Source: Gemmatimonadota bacterium (GTDB lineage Bacteria > Gemmatimonadota > Gemmatimonadetes > Longimicrobiales > Gaopeijiaceae). From it: DNA of 64,000 bases. The position numbers were made by a program, and so were the translations under genes. Shown one piece after another: positions 9,652 through 17,431 of this stretch. Each line of letters begins with the position of its first letter. Position 1 is the first letter of the stretch. The DNA lies in NCBI GenBank assembly GCA_028874995.1, contig JAPPGM010000004.1, positions 3,925 through 67,924 of the forward strand. Direction: 5' to 3'. Under the pieces are notes generated by a model that worked only from the letters and a program-made list of their open reading frames with translations, was not told the origin of the DNA and did no database searches.

Positions 9652-10517
9652 TCGGTCTCCTGTTCAGGTTCGACTGGCCCCTCCAGCCAACGTGCGGGCA
9701 CAATCCGGGTTCGCGCCACGACCGGGATTGCCAGCGCCAGCGCGACGGTGGCGGCGAGTCCTCCTTCCAGTCCGAAGGCTCCCCCGGTCACCAGCGCCGC
9801 GCCCGTCTCAGTCACTTCCATCAACGGCGCATCCACCACCTTCAAACCGCTCACGGGAAGATCCGCCAGGAAGCCGGTCGCCAGGTTCCATCCCATGTGT
9901 ACGCCGGTCGCCCACCACAGATCCCCCGTCTTCAGGCAGATCAGACCGAGCAGAATGCCGGCCAGCGCAATGTTCAGGAACGCCAGCCTCCCCACGTTGG
10001 GGTTTGCCCCGTGCAACAGCGAAAAGGCCGCCGAGGTCACCGCGAGGGCCGGCCAGCGGCCCCACCGGTCCACGAGCACTCGCAGGGGGTATCCCCGCAG
10101 GGCGATCTCCTCGCCCGCAGCCGCGGGGAGCAGGATCAGCGCAGTCCAGATTCCCGTAGCGGCATACTCGACGGCGGTGCCCTCTGCCGATCCGTACCGC
10201 AACCCGCCCAGGCCGACGGCGAACGCCAGAGCCGACAGGACGATGGCGATGCCGAGCAGCGTGCCGCGGAGCAGCCCCCTCCCCGCCGCCTGCCGCGGCA
10301 GCCCGATCGCCGGCAACGACCTCTTCCCGTCGATCCGCAGCACGATCGCACTCGCCACCACCGCGGCAACGAGCTGCAGCGACCCCTGCGCCGCCAGACT
10401 TGTCGGCATCCCCGCCAGGCCGAGCAGTACGACGGCCACGGCGATGAAGAGTCCCGCAAACCCGAACAGCCGAAGCAGGACGGGGACGACCAGGCTCCTG
10501 TCCGGACGGAGGCGCAC
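9648..10517 (-). CDS. CPBP family intramembrane metalloprotease
   Basis: A 289-residue polytopic membrane protein with about seven or eight hydrophobic segments. The family motifs are visible in order: AAGEEIALRGYPLRVL (the EExxxR motif) near residue 130, SLLHGANPN near residue 170, and HMGWNLATGFLA near the end. Such proteins (the CAAX protease and bacteriocin-processing, or Abi, group) are intramembrane proteases. Their bacterial substrates are mostly unknown. The start is a GTG at 10517. It overlaps hbd by 4 bases and follows bioY. The position in a lipid/biotin operon may be incidental. Confidence 0.85.
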   Translation of the reverse strand: MRLRPDRSLVVPVLLRLFGFAGLFIAVAVVLLGLAGMPTSLAAQGSLQLVAAVVASAIVLRIDGKRSLPAIGLPRQAAGRGLLRGTLLGIAIVLSALAFAVGLGGLRYGSAEGTAVEYAATGIWTALILLPAAAGEEIALRGYPLRVLVDRWGRWPALAVTSAAFSLLHGANPNVGRLAFLNIALAGILLGLICLKTGDLWWATGVHMGWNLATGFLADLPVSGLKVVDAPLMEVTETGAALVTGGAFGLEGGLAATVALALAIPVVARTRIVPARWLEGPVEPEQETE

Positions 10518-10532
10518 GCCGGAGCCTGCTAT

Positions 10533-11156
10533 CTATACCTCGCCTTTCGTGGACCGCCGGAAGAACCCGCGCCGCGCCACGACGTACACGATGGCGGCCT
10601 TGATCACCGCACCCGGCAGGAACGGCTGCACACCGGAGGCGAACACCTCGCGCGCATCCAGTTCGGTCATCGCCGACAGCCACGCGGCCCCCGAGGTGAA
10701 GATCGCGGCTGTGGCCACGAGAAGGGCCAACGCCGTCCGTACCCGACCTCTCTCACCTCCCGCGATCCAGCCCGCGAGCGCCGCCGCCGCGGGGAAGGCC
10801 ATCAGGTAGCCGCCGGTTGGGCTCAACAACCATGGCAGGCCGGCTGCCCCCATCGCGAAAACGGGAACACCGGCCACTCCCAGTCCGAGATACAGGAGCT
10901 GCGAGGCCGCGCCCGCCGCCGACCCGAGCAGCACTCCCGCGAGCAGCACGAACAGCGTCTGCAGGGTCATCGGAACCGGGGTGAAGCCGAGGGGCACTGC
11001 GACGTGCGCGCCAAAGGCGGTCAGGGCCGCGAACACAAGAACCGCCAGGGGAACCGCAACGGGACGATACGCGGCCGGCAGACGCCAGAAGGGCGCCGCC
11101 AGGCGGCTCTCCGCCCCGGTTGCGGCGAGGTCCGCAGGGTTGTGAGACTGGATCAT
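10533..11156 (-). CDS. bioY: Biotin transporter substrate-binding subunit
   Basis: BioY is the S component of energy-coupling factor biotin uptake. Its 207 residues contain about six membrane segments and the hallmark run PVPMTLQTLFVLLAGVLLG near residue 60, followed by QLLYLGLGVAGVPVFA and LLSPTGGYLMAFPAA. The ATG at 11156 has a clear GAGGA ribosome site 8 bases upstream. It is 15 bases after the thiolase stop and upstream of the CPBP, hbd and acyl-CoA dehydrogenase genes. No EcfA/EcfT or biotin synthesis gene is in the window. Biotin is needed by AccB/AccC at 49-51 kb. I saw no BirA-type operator. Confidence 0.93.
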   Translation of the reverse strand: MIQSHNPADLAATGAESRLAAPFWRLPAAYRPVAVPLAVLVFAALTAFGAHVAVPLGFTPVPMTLQTLFVLLAGVLLGSAAGAASQLLYLGLGVAGVPVFAMGAAGLPWLLSPTGGYLMAFPAAAALAGWIAGGERGRVRTALALLVATAAIFTSGAAWLSAMTELDAREVFASGVQPFLPGAVIKAAIVYVVARRGFFRRSTKGEV

Positions 11157-11171
11157 GCCATCTTCCTCGTT

Positions 11172-12383
11172 TCAGTTGGTCCGTACCGCCAGGGCCACCG
11201 CGTTGCCACCGCCGAGACACAGGGTGGCCATCCCGCTCTCCACGTCCCGCGCGGCCATCGCGCCCAGCAAGGTAACCAGAATCCGCGCACCCGACGCCCC
11301 TATGGGATGCCCCAGCGCCACCGCACCCCCCCGGACGTTCACGCGTTCGGGATCCATCTGCAGCTCTCGCATGTCCGCGATGGCCTGCACCGCGAACGCT
11401 TCGTTCATCTCGACCAGTCCGTAGTCTCCTATTTCGGTCCCTTCCCGCCGCATCAGGTTGCGGACGGCCCGGACGGGCGCGAAGAAGAGGTCGTGCGGCT
11501 CCGTGCCTCCCGCCGCGTACCCCGTTATGGTCGCCCGGAAAGGCAAGCCGTGAGCCGTGGCGTATTCCTGGCTGGAAACGACCAGCGCCGACGCTCCGTC
11601 GTTCAGTCCGGGCGCGTTCCCGGCGGTCACGACCAGTTCTTCGAGCCCCGGGGGAGCGTCACGCGGGAAGGCCGGACGGAGACGGCCGAGCGCCTCGAGC
11701 GAGGTGTCGCGGCGGGGGCCTTCGTCCGTGTCCACCGTAGTCGTGCCGCGCCGGGTCTCCACCTCGACCGGTACGATTTCCGGCCCGAACCCGCCCTCGT
11801 CGATCACGGCGACGGCCTTCCGGTGGGATGCGAGCGCAAACGAATCCGCCTCCGCGCGCGTGATGCGGGCCTTCGCGGCGGTGTACTCCGCGTGTCCACC
11901 CATGTGGCAGTCGGCGAAGGAGCACCATAGGCCGTCACGCACCAGCCCGTCCTGGACGGTCCGATCCCCGAACTTCACCCCGTCCCGCATCCCACGCAGG
12001 TAGTACGGCACGTTCGACATCGACTCGAACCCGCCGGCCACCACCAGGCGCGCGTCGCCCGCCTTCACCGCCTGGGCAGCGAGCATGACCGCCTTCAGGC
12101 CGGAACCACACACCTTGTTCACGGTGACCGCGGGGACGCTGGCCGGCACACCCCCATTGATGGCGGCCTGGCGGGCGGGGGCCTGTCCGGCACCCGAACT
12201 CACCACGTTCCCCATGATCACTTCGTCGATCTCGTTGACGTCAATGCCGGCGCGCGACACAACTTCGCGCACCACGACCGCACCCAGCCCGGGTCCGGAG
12301 AGGGGGCTGAGACCTCCCAGGAAGCGGCCGATCGGCGTGCGAACTCCGTCCAGGATTACGGGCGTGCGGGCAGGGTCGGGCAC
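11172..12383 (-). CDS. Acetyl-CoA C-acetyltransferase (thiolase)
   Basis: Condenses or cleaves acyl-CoA and acetyl-CoA. Its 403 residues show all thiolase signatures: TPIGRFLGGLSPL near the start, NKVCGSGLKAVMLAAQA with the nucleophilic Cys near residue 90, NDGASALVV, NEAFAVQAIAD, the GGAVALGHPIGASGARI block with the active His, and the final CLGGGNAVALAV. The start is a GTG at 12383 with an AGGA site nine bases upstream. It is the first gene of the unit that continues through bioY, CPBP, hbd and acyl-CoA dehydrogenase. An extended -10 promoter candidate lies about 50 bases upstream. Confidence 0.96.
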   Translation of the reverse strand: MPDPARTPVILDGVRTPIGRFLGGLSPLSGPGLGAVVVREVVSRAGIDVNEIDEVIMGNVVSSGAGQAPARQAAINGGVPASVPAVTVNKVCGSGLKAVMLAAQAVKAGDARLVVAGGFESMSNVPYYLRGMRDGVKFGDRTVQDGLVRDGLWCSFADCHMGGHAEYTAAKARITRAEADSFALASHRKAVAVIDEGGFGPEIVPVEVETRRGTTTVDTDEGPRRDTSLEALGRLRPAFPRDAPPGLEELVVTAGNAPGLNDGASALVVSSQEYATAHGLPFRATITGYAAGGTEPHDLFFAPVRAVRNLMRREGTEIGDYGLVEMNEAFAVQAIADMRELQMDPERVNVRGGAVALGHPIGASGARILVTLLGAMAARDVESGMATLCLGGGNAVALAVRTN

Positions 12384-12437
12384 TGGTCGGGTCCTAAGCG
12401 GTCTCGGGGTTGGTCGCGTGGATGGAAAGTACCCAAC

Positions 12438-12443
12438 AGTATA
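12438..12443 (-). promoter_or_regulatory. Candidate extended -10 promoter of the thiolase operon
   Basis: On the minus strand the sequence TGGTATACT carries a good -10 hexamer (TATACT) preceded by the TG of an extended -10. No convincing -35 hexamer lies at 16-18 bases, which is tolerated when the -10 is extended. It falls in the 178-base gap between the exonuclease gene and thiolase, about 55 bases before the thiolase GTG. Motif match only. Confidence 0.4.
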
Positions 12444-12561
12444 CCAAGAGGCTCCCGTTCACGGCACTGGCCGGGGCCGCGGTTCCGGACAGGCCCCCGC
12501 GACCTCACGGGCGAGCCTTGGAACGCGCGCCCAGTCAGGTTCGCAGCGCCCACCATCCCCG

Positions 12562-13410
12562 TTACCCACGACGCCCCAACCCCTCTTGCGCGAAGAGGTC
12601 GCGTTGATGGCGAGCCCCCCGCGGAGGCCGGTACCGCTTCAGGGAACGCAGGTCCCCGATCCCCAGCGACTCCGCCCGGTCCAGCAGTCGCAGCAGTACG
12701 CGGGCAGTGGCGAGTGCGTCGCCGCGGGCCCGGTGGCGGCCGTCGATGGGGATGTCAAAGAATTCCGACAGCGCGTCCAGGTTGCGGTGGCGTAGCTCCG
12801 GCACCAGTCGCCGCGCCAGGCTGATCGTGCAGAGTCGCTCCACCTCGGGCACGTCACCGAGCGCATCTCCAAGCTGTGCCCGCAGCCATCCCCAGTCGAA
12901 ACTCACGTTGTGGGCGACGAAGACCCGGCCGGCGATGCGCCGGAACACCTCCTCCGCGATCTCGTCGAAGGATGGCGCTCCGGCGAGCATCCGGTCCGTG
13001 ATCCCGGTCAGCGCCACGGCCGGGCGCGGCATCCGGCGCCCCGGATGCACCAGCGTCTCGAACACGTCCCGGACCGCACCTCCCCACACCTCCACCACGG
13101 CCACCTCGGTCACGCGGTGTCCGCCCTCGTAGCGGCCACCCGTCGTCTCCACGTCCACGACCGCATACGACAGCCGCGACAGGAGCGCCCCGGGACGGCG
13201 GGCATCTTCGCGAAGCCTCCATACGCCGTCGCCGTCCACCTCGAACCGGTCGTCGCCGCCCAAAAGCGCGAAGACGGCCGCCGAGGCGGCGCCCGGATGA
13301 CCGTTCAGGCCCAGTACGCGCCGTGCAAGCTCGGGAGTGGCGAGCGGACCGCCGCCCAACACCTCCCAGGCACTCTGCAGGAGAGAGCGACGTCCTGGCT
13401 CCGGTGTCAT
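12562..13410 (-). CDS. DEDDh exonuclease, DNA polymerase III epsilon-like
   Basis: 282 residues. The middle (about 80-250) is an RNase T/DnaQ-type 3'-5' exonuclease: VVDVETTGG (the DxE motif), VALTGITDRML, VFVAHNVSFDWGWL, and the final RHRARGDALATARVLLRL with the HxxxxxD pair. About 75 residues before it form a small helical N-terminal region (LLQSAWEVLGGGPLATPELA) that looks like a winged-helix fold. The same architecture occurs in stand-alone epsilon-like proteins outside the replisome. The ATG at 13410 overlaps the rex stop (ATGA). Whether it proofreads replication or works in repair cannot be told from sequence. Confidence 0.85.
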   Translation of the reverse strand: MTPEPGRRSLLQSAWEVLGGGPLATPELARRVLGLNGHPGAASAAVFALLGGDDRFEVDGDGVWRLREDARRPGALLSRLSYAVVDVETTGGRYEGGHRVTEVAVVEVWGGAVRDVFETLVHPGRRMPRPAVALTGITDRMLAGAPSFDEIAEEVFRRIAGRVFVAHNVSFDWGWLRAQLGDALGDVPEVERLCTISLARRLVPELRHRNLDALSEFFDIPIDGRHRARGDALATARVLLRLLDRAESLGIGDLRSLKRYRPPRGARHQRDLFAQEGLGRRG

Positions 13411-14045
13411 TCGCGTCGGCGGGCCAACGCGTAGGAGAGGCTCTCCAGCTCCACCAGCATGCTCACGTTGCGTAGCGCGACATCCGCCGGCAGGCGCAGT
13501 TGGACCGGCGCATAGTTCAGCACAGCCTTGATCCCCACCGCCACCACCCGGTCCACAAGCCCCTGCGCCACGGATGCGGGAACCGCAACGATAACGAGGT
13601 CGATCCGGTCCTCGCGCAGCGCTGCTTCAAGCTGGTGCTCACTCCGGATGCGGATCGCGCCGAGTCGGGTGCCGACCTTGCACGGGTCGTTGTCGATCAC
13701 GGTCGTGATGTGGAAGCCGCGCCGGCGGAACGGTTCGTACTCGAAGAGCGCCGTCCCGATCCGTCCCGCACCCAGCAACGCGACCCGCCAGGTCGAGTCG
13801 AGTCCGAGCACGCCCCGGAGCACCTCGGTGAGTTCGGCCACCGAGTACCCCAATCCGCGTTTGCCGTACGAACCCAGGTGGGAGAGATCCTTCCGCACCT
13901 GGGCCGCGGTCGTCCCCCCCTTCTCGGCAAGCGCGCTGCTGGCGACGCTGCTCACGCCAAGACGTCCGAAGTCCTCCAGGAACCGGAGGTAGAGCGAAAG
14001 ACGACGGACCGTCGCATCCGGGATTCGGCTTGTGAATTCGTTCAC
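13407..14045 (-). CDS. rex: Redox-sensing transcriptional repressor Rex
   Basis: Dimeric repressor that leaves DNA when NADH rises relative to NAD+. The N-terminal winged helix (about 1-80) carries IPDATVRRLSLYLRFLE and TAAQVRKDLSHLGSYGKRG. The Rossmann domain has VALLGAGRIGTALF near residue 90, and the C-terminus has the domain-swapped helix region (LVELESLSYALARR). 212 residues is the normal length. The only start in frame before an upstream TAG is the GTG at 14045, which has no clear ribosome site. This GTG lies inside a perfect Rex operator, pointing to autorepression. It overlaps the exonuclease gene by 4 bases. Confidence 0.96.
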   Translation of the reverse strand: MNEFTSRIPDATVRRLSLYLRFLEDFGRLGVSSVASSALAEKGGTTAAQVRKDLSHLGSYGKRGLGYSVAELTEVLRGVLGLDSTWRVALLGAGRIGTALFEYEPFRRRGFHITTVIDNDPCKVGTRLGAIRIRSEHQLEAALREDRIDLVIVAVPASVAQGLVDRVVAVGIKAVLNYAPVQLRLPADVALRNVSMLVELESLSYALARRRE

Positions 14046-14047
14046 AA
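14030..14047. promoter_or_regulatory. Rex operator overlapping the rex start codon
   Basis: TTGTGAATTCGTTCACAA fits the known Rex consensus TTGTGAA-N4-TTCACAA at all 14 fixed positions. The site covers the rex GTG start (bases 14043-14045) and its first five codons (Met-Asn-Glu-Phe-Thr). Binding here would block initiation or early elongation of rex, so autoregulation is likely. A nearby TTGTGTGAAC at 14061 has only one arm and was not counted. Confidence 0.85.
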
Positions 14048-14105
14048 GCTGAAGCTAGCGTTGTGTGAACGAATCCGCACGAGCACCGGGAACGGGGAGG
14101 CGCCG

Positions 14106-14175
14106 GGGTGGCAAGGCGCGACGAGAGGTGAATAGCAGGGCTATTCGCCCGAGGAGCAACGCACGGCCGCCACGC
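14106..14175. repeat. REP-like palindromic element between the Ig-like lipoprotein gene and rex
   Basis: The core is GGTGAATAGC-AGG-GCTATTCGCC (14127-14149), a ten-pair stem with one mismatch and a three-base loop. It is flanked by GTGGC at 14108 and GCCAC at 14169, which can extend the fold, with GGCGCGACGAG and GAGGAGCAACGC between. No T-run follows, so it is not a classic terminator. The layout resembles dispersed intergenic palindromes I recall from other GC-rich genomes. There is only one copy in this window. Confidence 0.5.
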
Positions 14176-14182
14176 GACCTGA

Positions 14183-14818
14183 CTACCAGTCGATCGTATA
14201 GTCGAGCTCCATGGTACATTCGTGGTCGCTGACCGCTTCGGTCGTTGTGGTGACCCGGCGGATGGTCACACGCCGTCCGGCCCAGAGGTTCGAGAAGTGA
14301 TCGCTGCCTAGCGGGACCCCGTCGATGAAAAAGTGGACGGTGAGATCGACAAGGTGGATGTATTCGCCGGCCTCGATCCAAGCCTCGATCTCGACGTCGG
14401 TGTAGCCCTCACGCTCTTCCGCATCGCAGGTGGTAATCTCTCCGATCCACGGCAGCACTGAAGCGACATGATAGACCACCGTGGCCGAATCCTCTCTGAA
14501 CGGCACCGTGGCGGTGAGTTCGACATCGGCCTTGCCCTCGCCGACGCCCGTCAGGATCACGTCAAAACCGTCGATCGCCGCGGTGACGATCGACGTGTCC
14601 TCGCTCACCGCCGAATAGACCGCCTCGGAGTGCTCGAACGGGTGGTCCCAGCACGGCGTAACCCTCCTGTCGTGCCCAACGGCGGCTACGTAGGGCCGCG
14701 AAGCAGGGCAAGGAAAGTAGTCGCAGCTGCCCCAAGTGCACTCGTCACAGGCATTGACGCCGAAGACAAGCAGCAGAATCGGGAAACGTCGGATCCACAT
14801 GGGTGCGGCGTACCCCAT
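14183..14818 (-). CDS. Putative lipoprotein with an Ig-like (Big2-type) domain
   Basis: I do not recognise a named family. The N-terminus has basic residues (MWIRRF), a hydrophobic run ILLLVFGV, and a Cys in VNAC that could be the lipidated residue, so export and lipid anchoring are likely. Residues about 65-105 (SEDTSIVTAAIDG, LTGVGEGKADVELTAT) follow the pattern of a bacterial Ig-like Big2 repeat. The C-terminal part (about 130-211) is beta-rich with no motif I know. The mature N-terminus is Cys-rich (DECTWGSCDYFPC). The start may be the ATG at 14818 or the ATG at 14800. It sits between rsmA and rex. Confidence 0.7.
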   Translation of the reverse strand: MGYAAPMWIRRFPILLLVFGVNACDECTWGSCDYFPCPASRPYVAAVGHDRRVTPCWDHPFEHSEAVYSAVSEDTSIVTAAIDGFDVILTGVGEGKADVELTATVPFREDSATVVYHVASVLPWIGEITTCDAEEREGYTDVEIEAWIEAGEYIHLVDLTVHFFIDGVPLGSDHFSNLWAGRRVTIRRVTTTTEAVSDHECTMELDYTIDW

Positions 14819-14869
14819 TATCCCCGTATCGTTCCCGACTTTCAGGTGCTCCGCCGCGCTGGCGGCCCT

Positions 14870-15691
14870 TCAGGGCGCCGGCTGATCCTCCAGCAACGCC
14901 GCGGCGAGGGCCATGAAGTCCTCAGGCGACAGCCGTTCGGGTCGCAGGGCAGGAGCCAACCCGAGCCCGGCCAACACATCTTCGATGCGACCGCGCGGAC
15001 ACCGCAGATCCGGATGCCGCGCCAGAATGGTCCCCAACTGCTTGCGGCGCCACGAGAAAGCCGCGCGCGTCAGGACGCGGACACGCGCGGCGGCGGTGCG
15101 AGTCAGGCGCGGGGGCGAGCGCGGCGTGATCCGCATCGCCACCGAGTCTACCCGGGGAACCGGCCGAAAGGCGGAGCGCGGCACCCTGCAGATCCGCGAC
15201 GGGCGCGCGTGCAGTCCCACGCCCACCGAGAGGGCGCCGTAGGTGCGTGTCCCGGGCCCCGCGAGGATTCGCCCGGCCACCTCTGCCTGCACGGTCAACA
15301 CGATGTCGCGCGGGTACGGCAGCCGCAGCAGCCGAAAGATGATCGGGGTGGTGATGTTGTAGGGGATGTTGCCGACGATCGTGGTGCGGCCCCACTCGCT
15401 ACCCAGAGACGCGAGATCCAGCGACAGGACATCGCCGTGCACCACCGTGACATGTGCGTCCGCTTCGTAGCGGGACGCCAGTTCGGCCGCCAGTTCATCG
15501 TCAAGCTCCACGACGGTCAGCCGTACCCGGCGGTCGACCAGGTGCCCGGTCAGCGCCCCGCGCCCGGGCCCGATCTCAAGTACCGGCTCGTCCTCGCCGG
15601 CCCGCACCGCCCCGGCGATCTTGCGCTGAAGGTTGGGGTCCACCAGGAAGTTCTGTCCCAGCGAGCGCTTGGGGCGGCGACGTGCGGCCAC
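14870..15691 (-). CDS. rsmA: 16S rRNA dimethyladenosine transferase
   Basis: Dimethylates the two adjacent adenines near the 3' end of 16S rRNA (KsgA), a late step in small-subunit assembly. Its 273 residues begin RPKRSLGQNFLVD, the family signature. The SAM site is VLEIGPGRGALTGHL, then TVVELDDELA, VVHGDVLSLDL, and the catalytic motif IVGNIPYNITTPIIF. The C-terminal domain (about 190-273) shows FRPVPRVDSVAMRI. The start is a GTG at 15691, seven bases after the SpoIIE-type phosphatase gene. The gene order here (signalling pair, then rsmA) looks lineage-specific. Confidence 0.96.
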   Translation of the reverse strand: MAARRRPKRSLGQNFLVDPNLQRKIAGAVRAGEDEPVLEIGPGRGALTGHLVDRRVRLTVVELDDELAAELASRYEADAHVTVVHGDVLSLDLASLGSEWGRTTIVGNIPYNITTPIIFRLLRLPYPRDIVLTVQAEVAGRILAGPGTRTYGALSVGVGLHARPSRICRVPRSAFRPVPRVDSVAMRITPRSPPRLTRTAAARVRVLTRAAFSWRRKQLGTILARHPDLRCPRGRIEDVLAGLGLAPALRPERLSPEDFMALAAALLEDQPAP

Positions 15692-15698
15692 GCGCTGT

Positions 15699-17018
15699 CT
15701 ACTCCGCCCGTACCACGACGGCCGTGCGATCGTCCGCGGGAATCAGGGGCACCGATTGCGCCGAGATTTCGAAGAGGCGGTCCAGGATCTCCACGGCGGG
15801 CTCCCGGTGATTCCGCGCGACCGTCTTCAGGACCAGGTCTTCGCCGCTCTTTCGCCCCCTCCGGGCCACCGTATCCGACAGCCCGTCGGTGAAGAGAAGC
15901 AATAGGTCCTCACCAGGCGCCCACTTCACCCGTGCATCACTGAACGGTGCTCCCCCGATCCCCATCGGCGGGTCCGTGGCGAGAAGGCGTCTCGTCGTCC
16001 CGGATGGTTCGACGATGAACGCGTGCGGGTGGCCGGCGTTCGCGTACACCACCTCGGGCATGCCGGGCGACAGTACGCAGTAGCACAGCGACAGGTACAT
16101 CTCGGTCGATTCCAGTTCGTCGCCGATCGCGCGGTCCAGGTGTTCGAGCACCGTCGCGGGGTCCCCACCCTGCTGCGCGGAGATCGCGGCCGCGCTCATG
16201 ACCAGCGCCATGATCAGCGCGGCTGGGAACCCGTGCCCGGAGACGTCGCCGATCATGACGCCGGTCCTGCCGCCGGGCAGCTGCAATACCTGGTAGAAGT
16301 CGCCTCCCACCGATTCGGCCGGCACGACGCGCGCCGCCGCCTCCACGCCCCGGACGCGCGGAATGGGGGGCAACAGCTTCATCTGAAGGTCGTGGGCGAG
16401 TTGCATTTCCCGCGACAGGCCGTCGAGCGCTTCTCCTTCGCCGGATTGCCGTTCGACTCCGGGCATTCCGGCGGCGTCCGGCTGGCTGTCCACCTCATCC
16501 GGCAGCGGCGGCGGAAGCGAAACCGAGGGGCCGGGAAGATCCCTCAACACCAGGGTGACCGCGTTGCCCGCATCGTTGAAGTGCACCTCGTCCATGAGTG
16601 CACGCATCAGAAAGATCCCCCGTCCGCTGTCCTTGGCGATGTTCTCCGGAAGGCGCGGATCGGGGACTGCGCCGGGATCGAATCCCCCACCCTCGTCGCT
16701 CACCCGGGCTGTCACCTCACCAGGCCGCACCCGCAGTTCGATACGCACGCGTTTCCCGGGGTCGTCCACGTTGCCGAAGAGAATCGCGTTGGAGATCGCC
16801 TCGGTGAGGCCCACGCGGAAGTTGAAGAGAAGGCGGTCCCTGTCGAGACCTGCCGGCGCACAGCATGCAACCGCGCGCTCCACCATGCCTTCTATGGCGT
16901 CGATTTCGCTGGCGAGATGAAGGACAACCGTGCCGGACGCTTCCGGGATGCGTTCGTGGGCCGGGTCCGACGCCCCACCGCGCGGCGGGGACGTCGGCGC
17001 ATCCGTAGTCCTTGCCAC
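15699..17018 (-). CDS. Fused anti-sigma HATPase / SpoIIE-type PP2C phosphatase
   Basis: 439 residues in two parts. Residues about 30-170 are an RsbW-like GHKL ATPase: N box GLTEAISNAILFGN, G1 box DEGGGFDP, G2 box GRGIFLMRALMDEV. Residues about 200-439 are a SpoIIE/RsbU-type Ser/Thr phosphatase: GGDFYQVL, GDVSGHGFPAALIM, YANAGHPHAFIV and LFTDGLSDTVA supply the metal-binding acids. A kinase-like and a phosphatase domain thus share one chain. The gene upstream encodes a STAS anti-sigma antagonist with the target DSSG, six bases away. This suggests a complete partner-switch module, but no sigma factor gene is next to it. The start is a GTG at 17018. Confidence 0.9.
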   Translation of the reverse strand: MARTTDAPTSPPRGGASDPAHERIPEASGTVVLHLASEIDAIEGMVERAVACCAPAGLDRDRLLFNFRVGLTEAISNAILFGNVDDPGKRVRIELRVRPGEVTARVSDEGGGFDPGAVPDPRLPENIAKDSGRGIFLMRALMDEVHFNDAGNAVTLVLRDLPGPSVSLPPPLPDEVDSQPDAAGMPGVERQSGEGEALDGLSREMQLAHDLQMKLLPPIPRVRGVEAAARVVPAESVGGDFYQVLQLPGGRTGVMIGDVSGHGFPAALIMALVMSAAAISAQQGGDPATVLEHLDRAIGDELESTEMYLSLCYCVLSPGMPEVVYANAGHPHAFIVEPSGTTRRLLATDPPMGIGGAPFSDARVKWAPGEDLLLLFTDGLSDTVARRGRKSGEDLVLKTVARNHREPAVEILDRLFEISAQSVPLIPADDRTAVVVRAE

Positions 17019-17024
17019 CCGCCG

Positions 17025-17354
17025 CTACTCGTCGAGGGCTTCCCCCAGGTCGTCACAGATCCGGAAGAAGGTATCGAGCTTGGTCAGTTCGAAGAGTCGC
17101 TGCAGATCGGGGTTGAGCGAGGCCAGCCGCAGGTCCCCGCCCTGCGCCCGAACCTCCTTCGAGAGGGTGATCAGGACGCCCAGCCCCGACGAGTCGATGT
17201 AGCCGGTGCGCGAGAAGTCGATGACGAAACGGCGCGCGCCACCCTCGAGGGCTTCGAGCATCATGCGTTTCAGTTCGTGGCGGTTCCCGACGATCAACTG
17301 CCCGTCGACATCGTAGACGGTGACGCGCCCGACGGTTCGTTCTCTGAAGGACAT
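17025..17354 (-). CDS. Anti-sigma factor antagonist (STAS domain)
   Basis: 109-residue single STAS domain like SpoIIAA/RsbV. Visible features are VTVYDVDGQLIVGNRHELKR at the start, RFVIDFSRTGYIDSSGLGVL near residue 55 (with the Ser that partner kinases phosphorylate), and LRLASLNPDLQRLFELT near the end. The track starts at 17414. I chose the ATG at 17354 because it has an AGAGG site and gives the family N-terminus. The next gene encodes a fused anti-sigma kinase and phosphatase, the expected partner. Unphosphorylated STAS proteins of this type capture the anti-sigma factor. Confidence 0.92.
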   Translation of the reverse strand: MSFRERTVGRVTVYDVDGQLIVGNRHELKRMMLEALEGGARRFVIDFSRTGYIDSSGLGVLITLSKEVRAQGGDLRLASLNPDLQRLFELTKLDTFFRICDDLGEALDE

Positions 17355-17431
17355 GGTGCCTCTTCCGGCCGAGGTGGTCTGGGGTGATTGCAAGTCAAGT
17401 ATCGGCGAACCCAAAATACGGAAGCGGGCGG

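Noticed and set aside
8789-9703. N-terminal 300 residues of the track ORF 7631-9703 as part of a fused dehydrogenase
   Set aside because: This part is the hbd gene read in the wrong frame. The true acyl-CoA dehydrogenase starts at the GTG at 8788, two bases after the hbd stop.
8812-11930. Two very long plus-strand ORFs (665 and 782 residues)
   Set aside because: They are antisense to hbd, CPBP, bioY and thiolase, rich in Arg, Gln and Pro, and match nothing.
14061-14073. TTGTGTGAACGAA as a second Rex site near rex
   Set aside because: Only one arm matches the consensus and no opposing TTCACAA arm is present at the right spacing.
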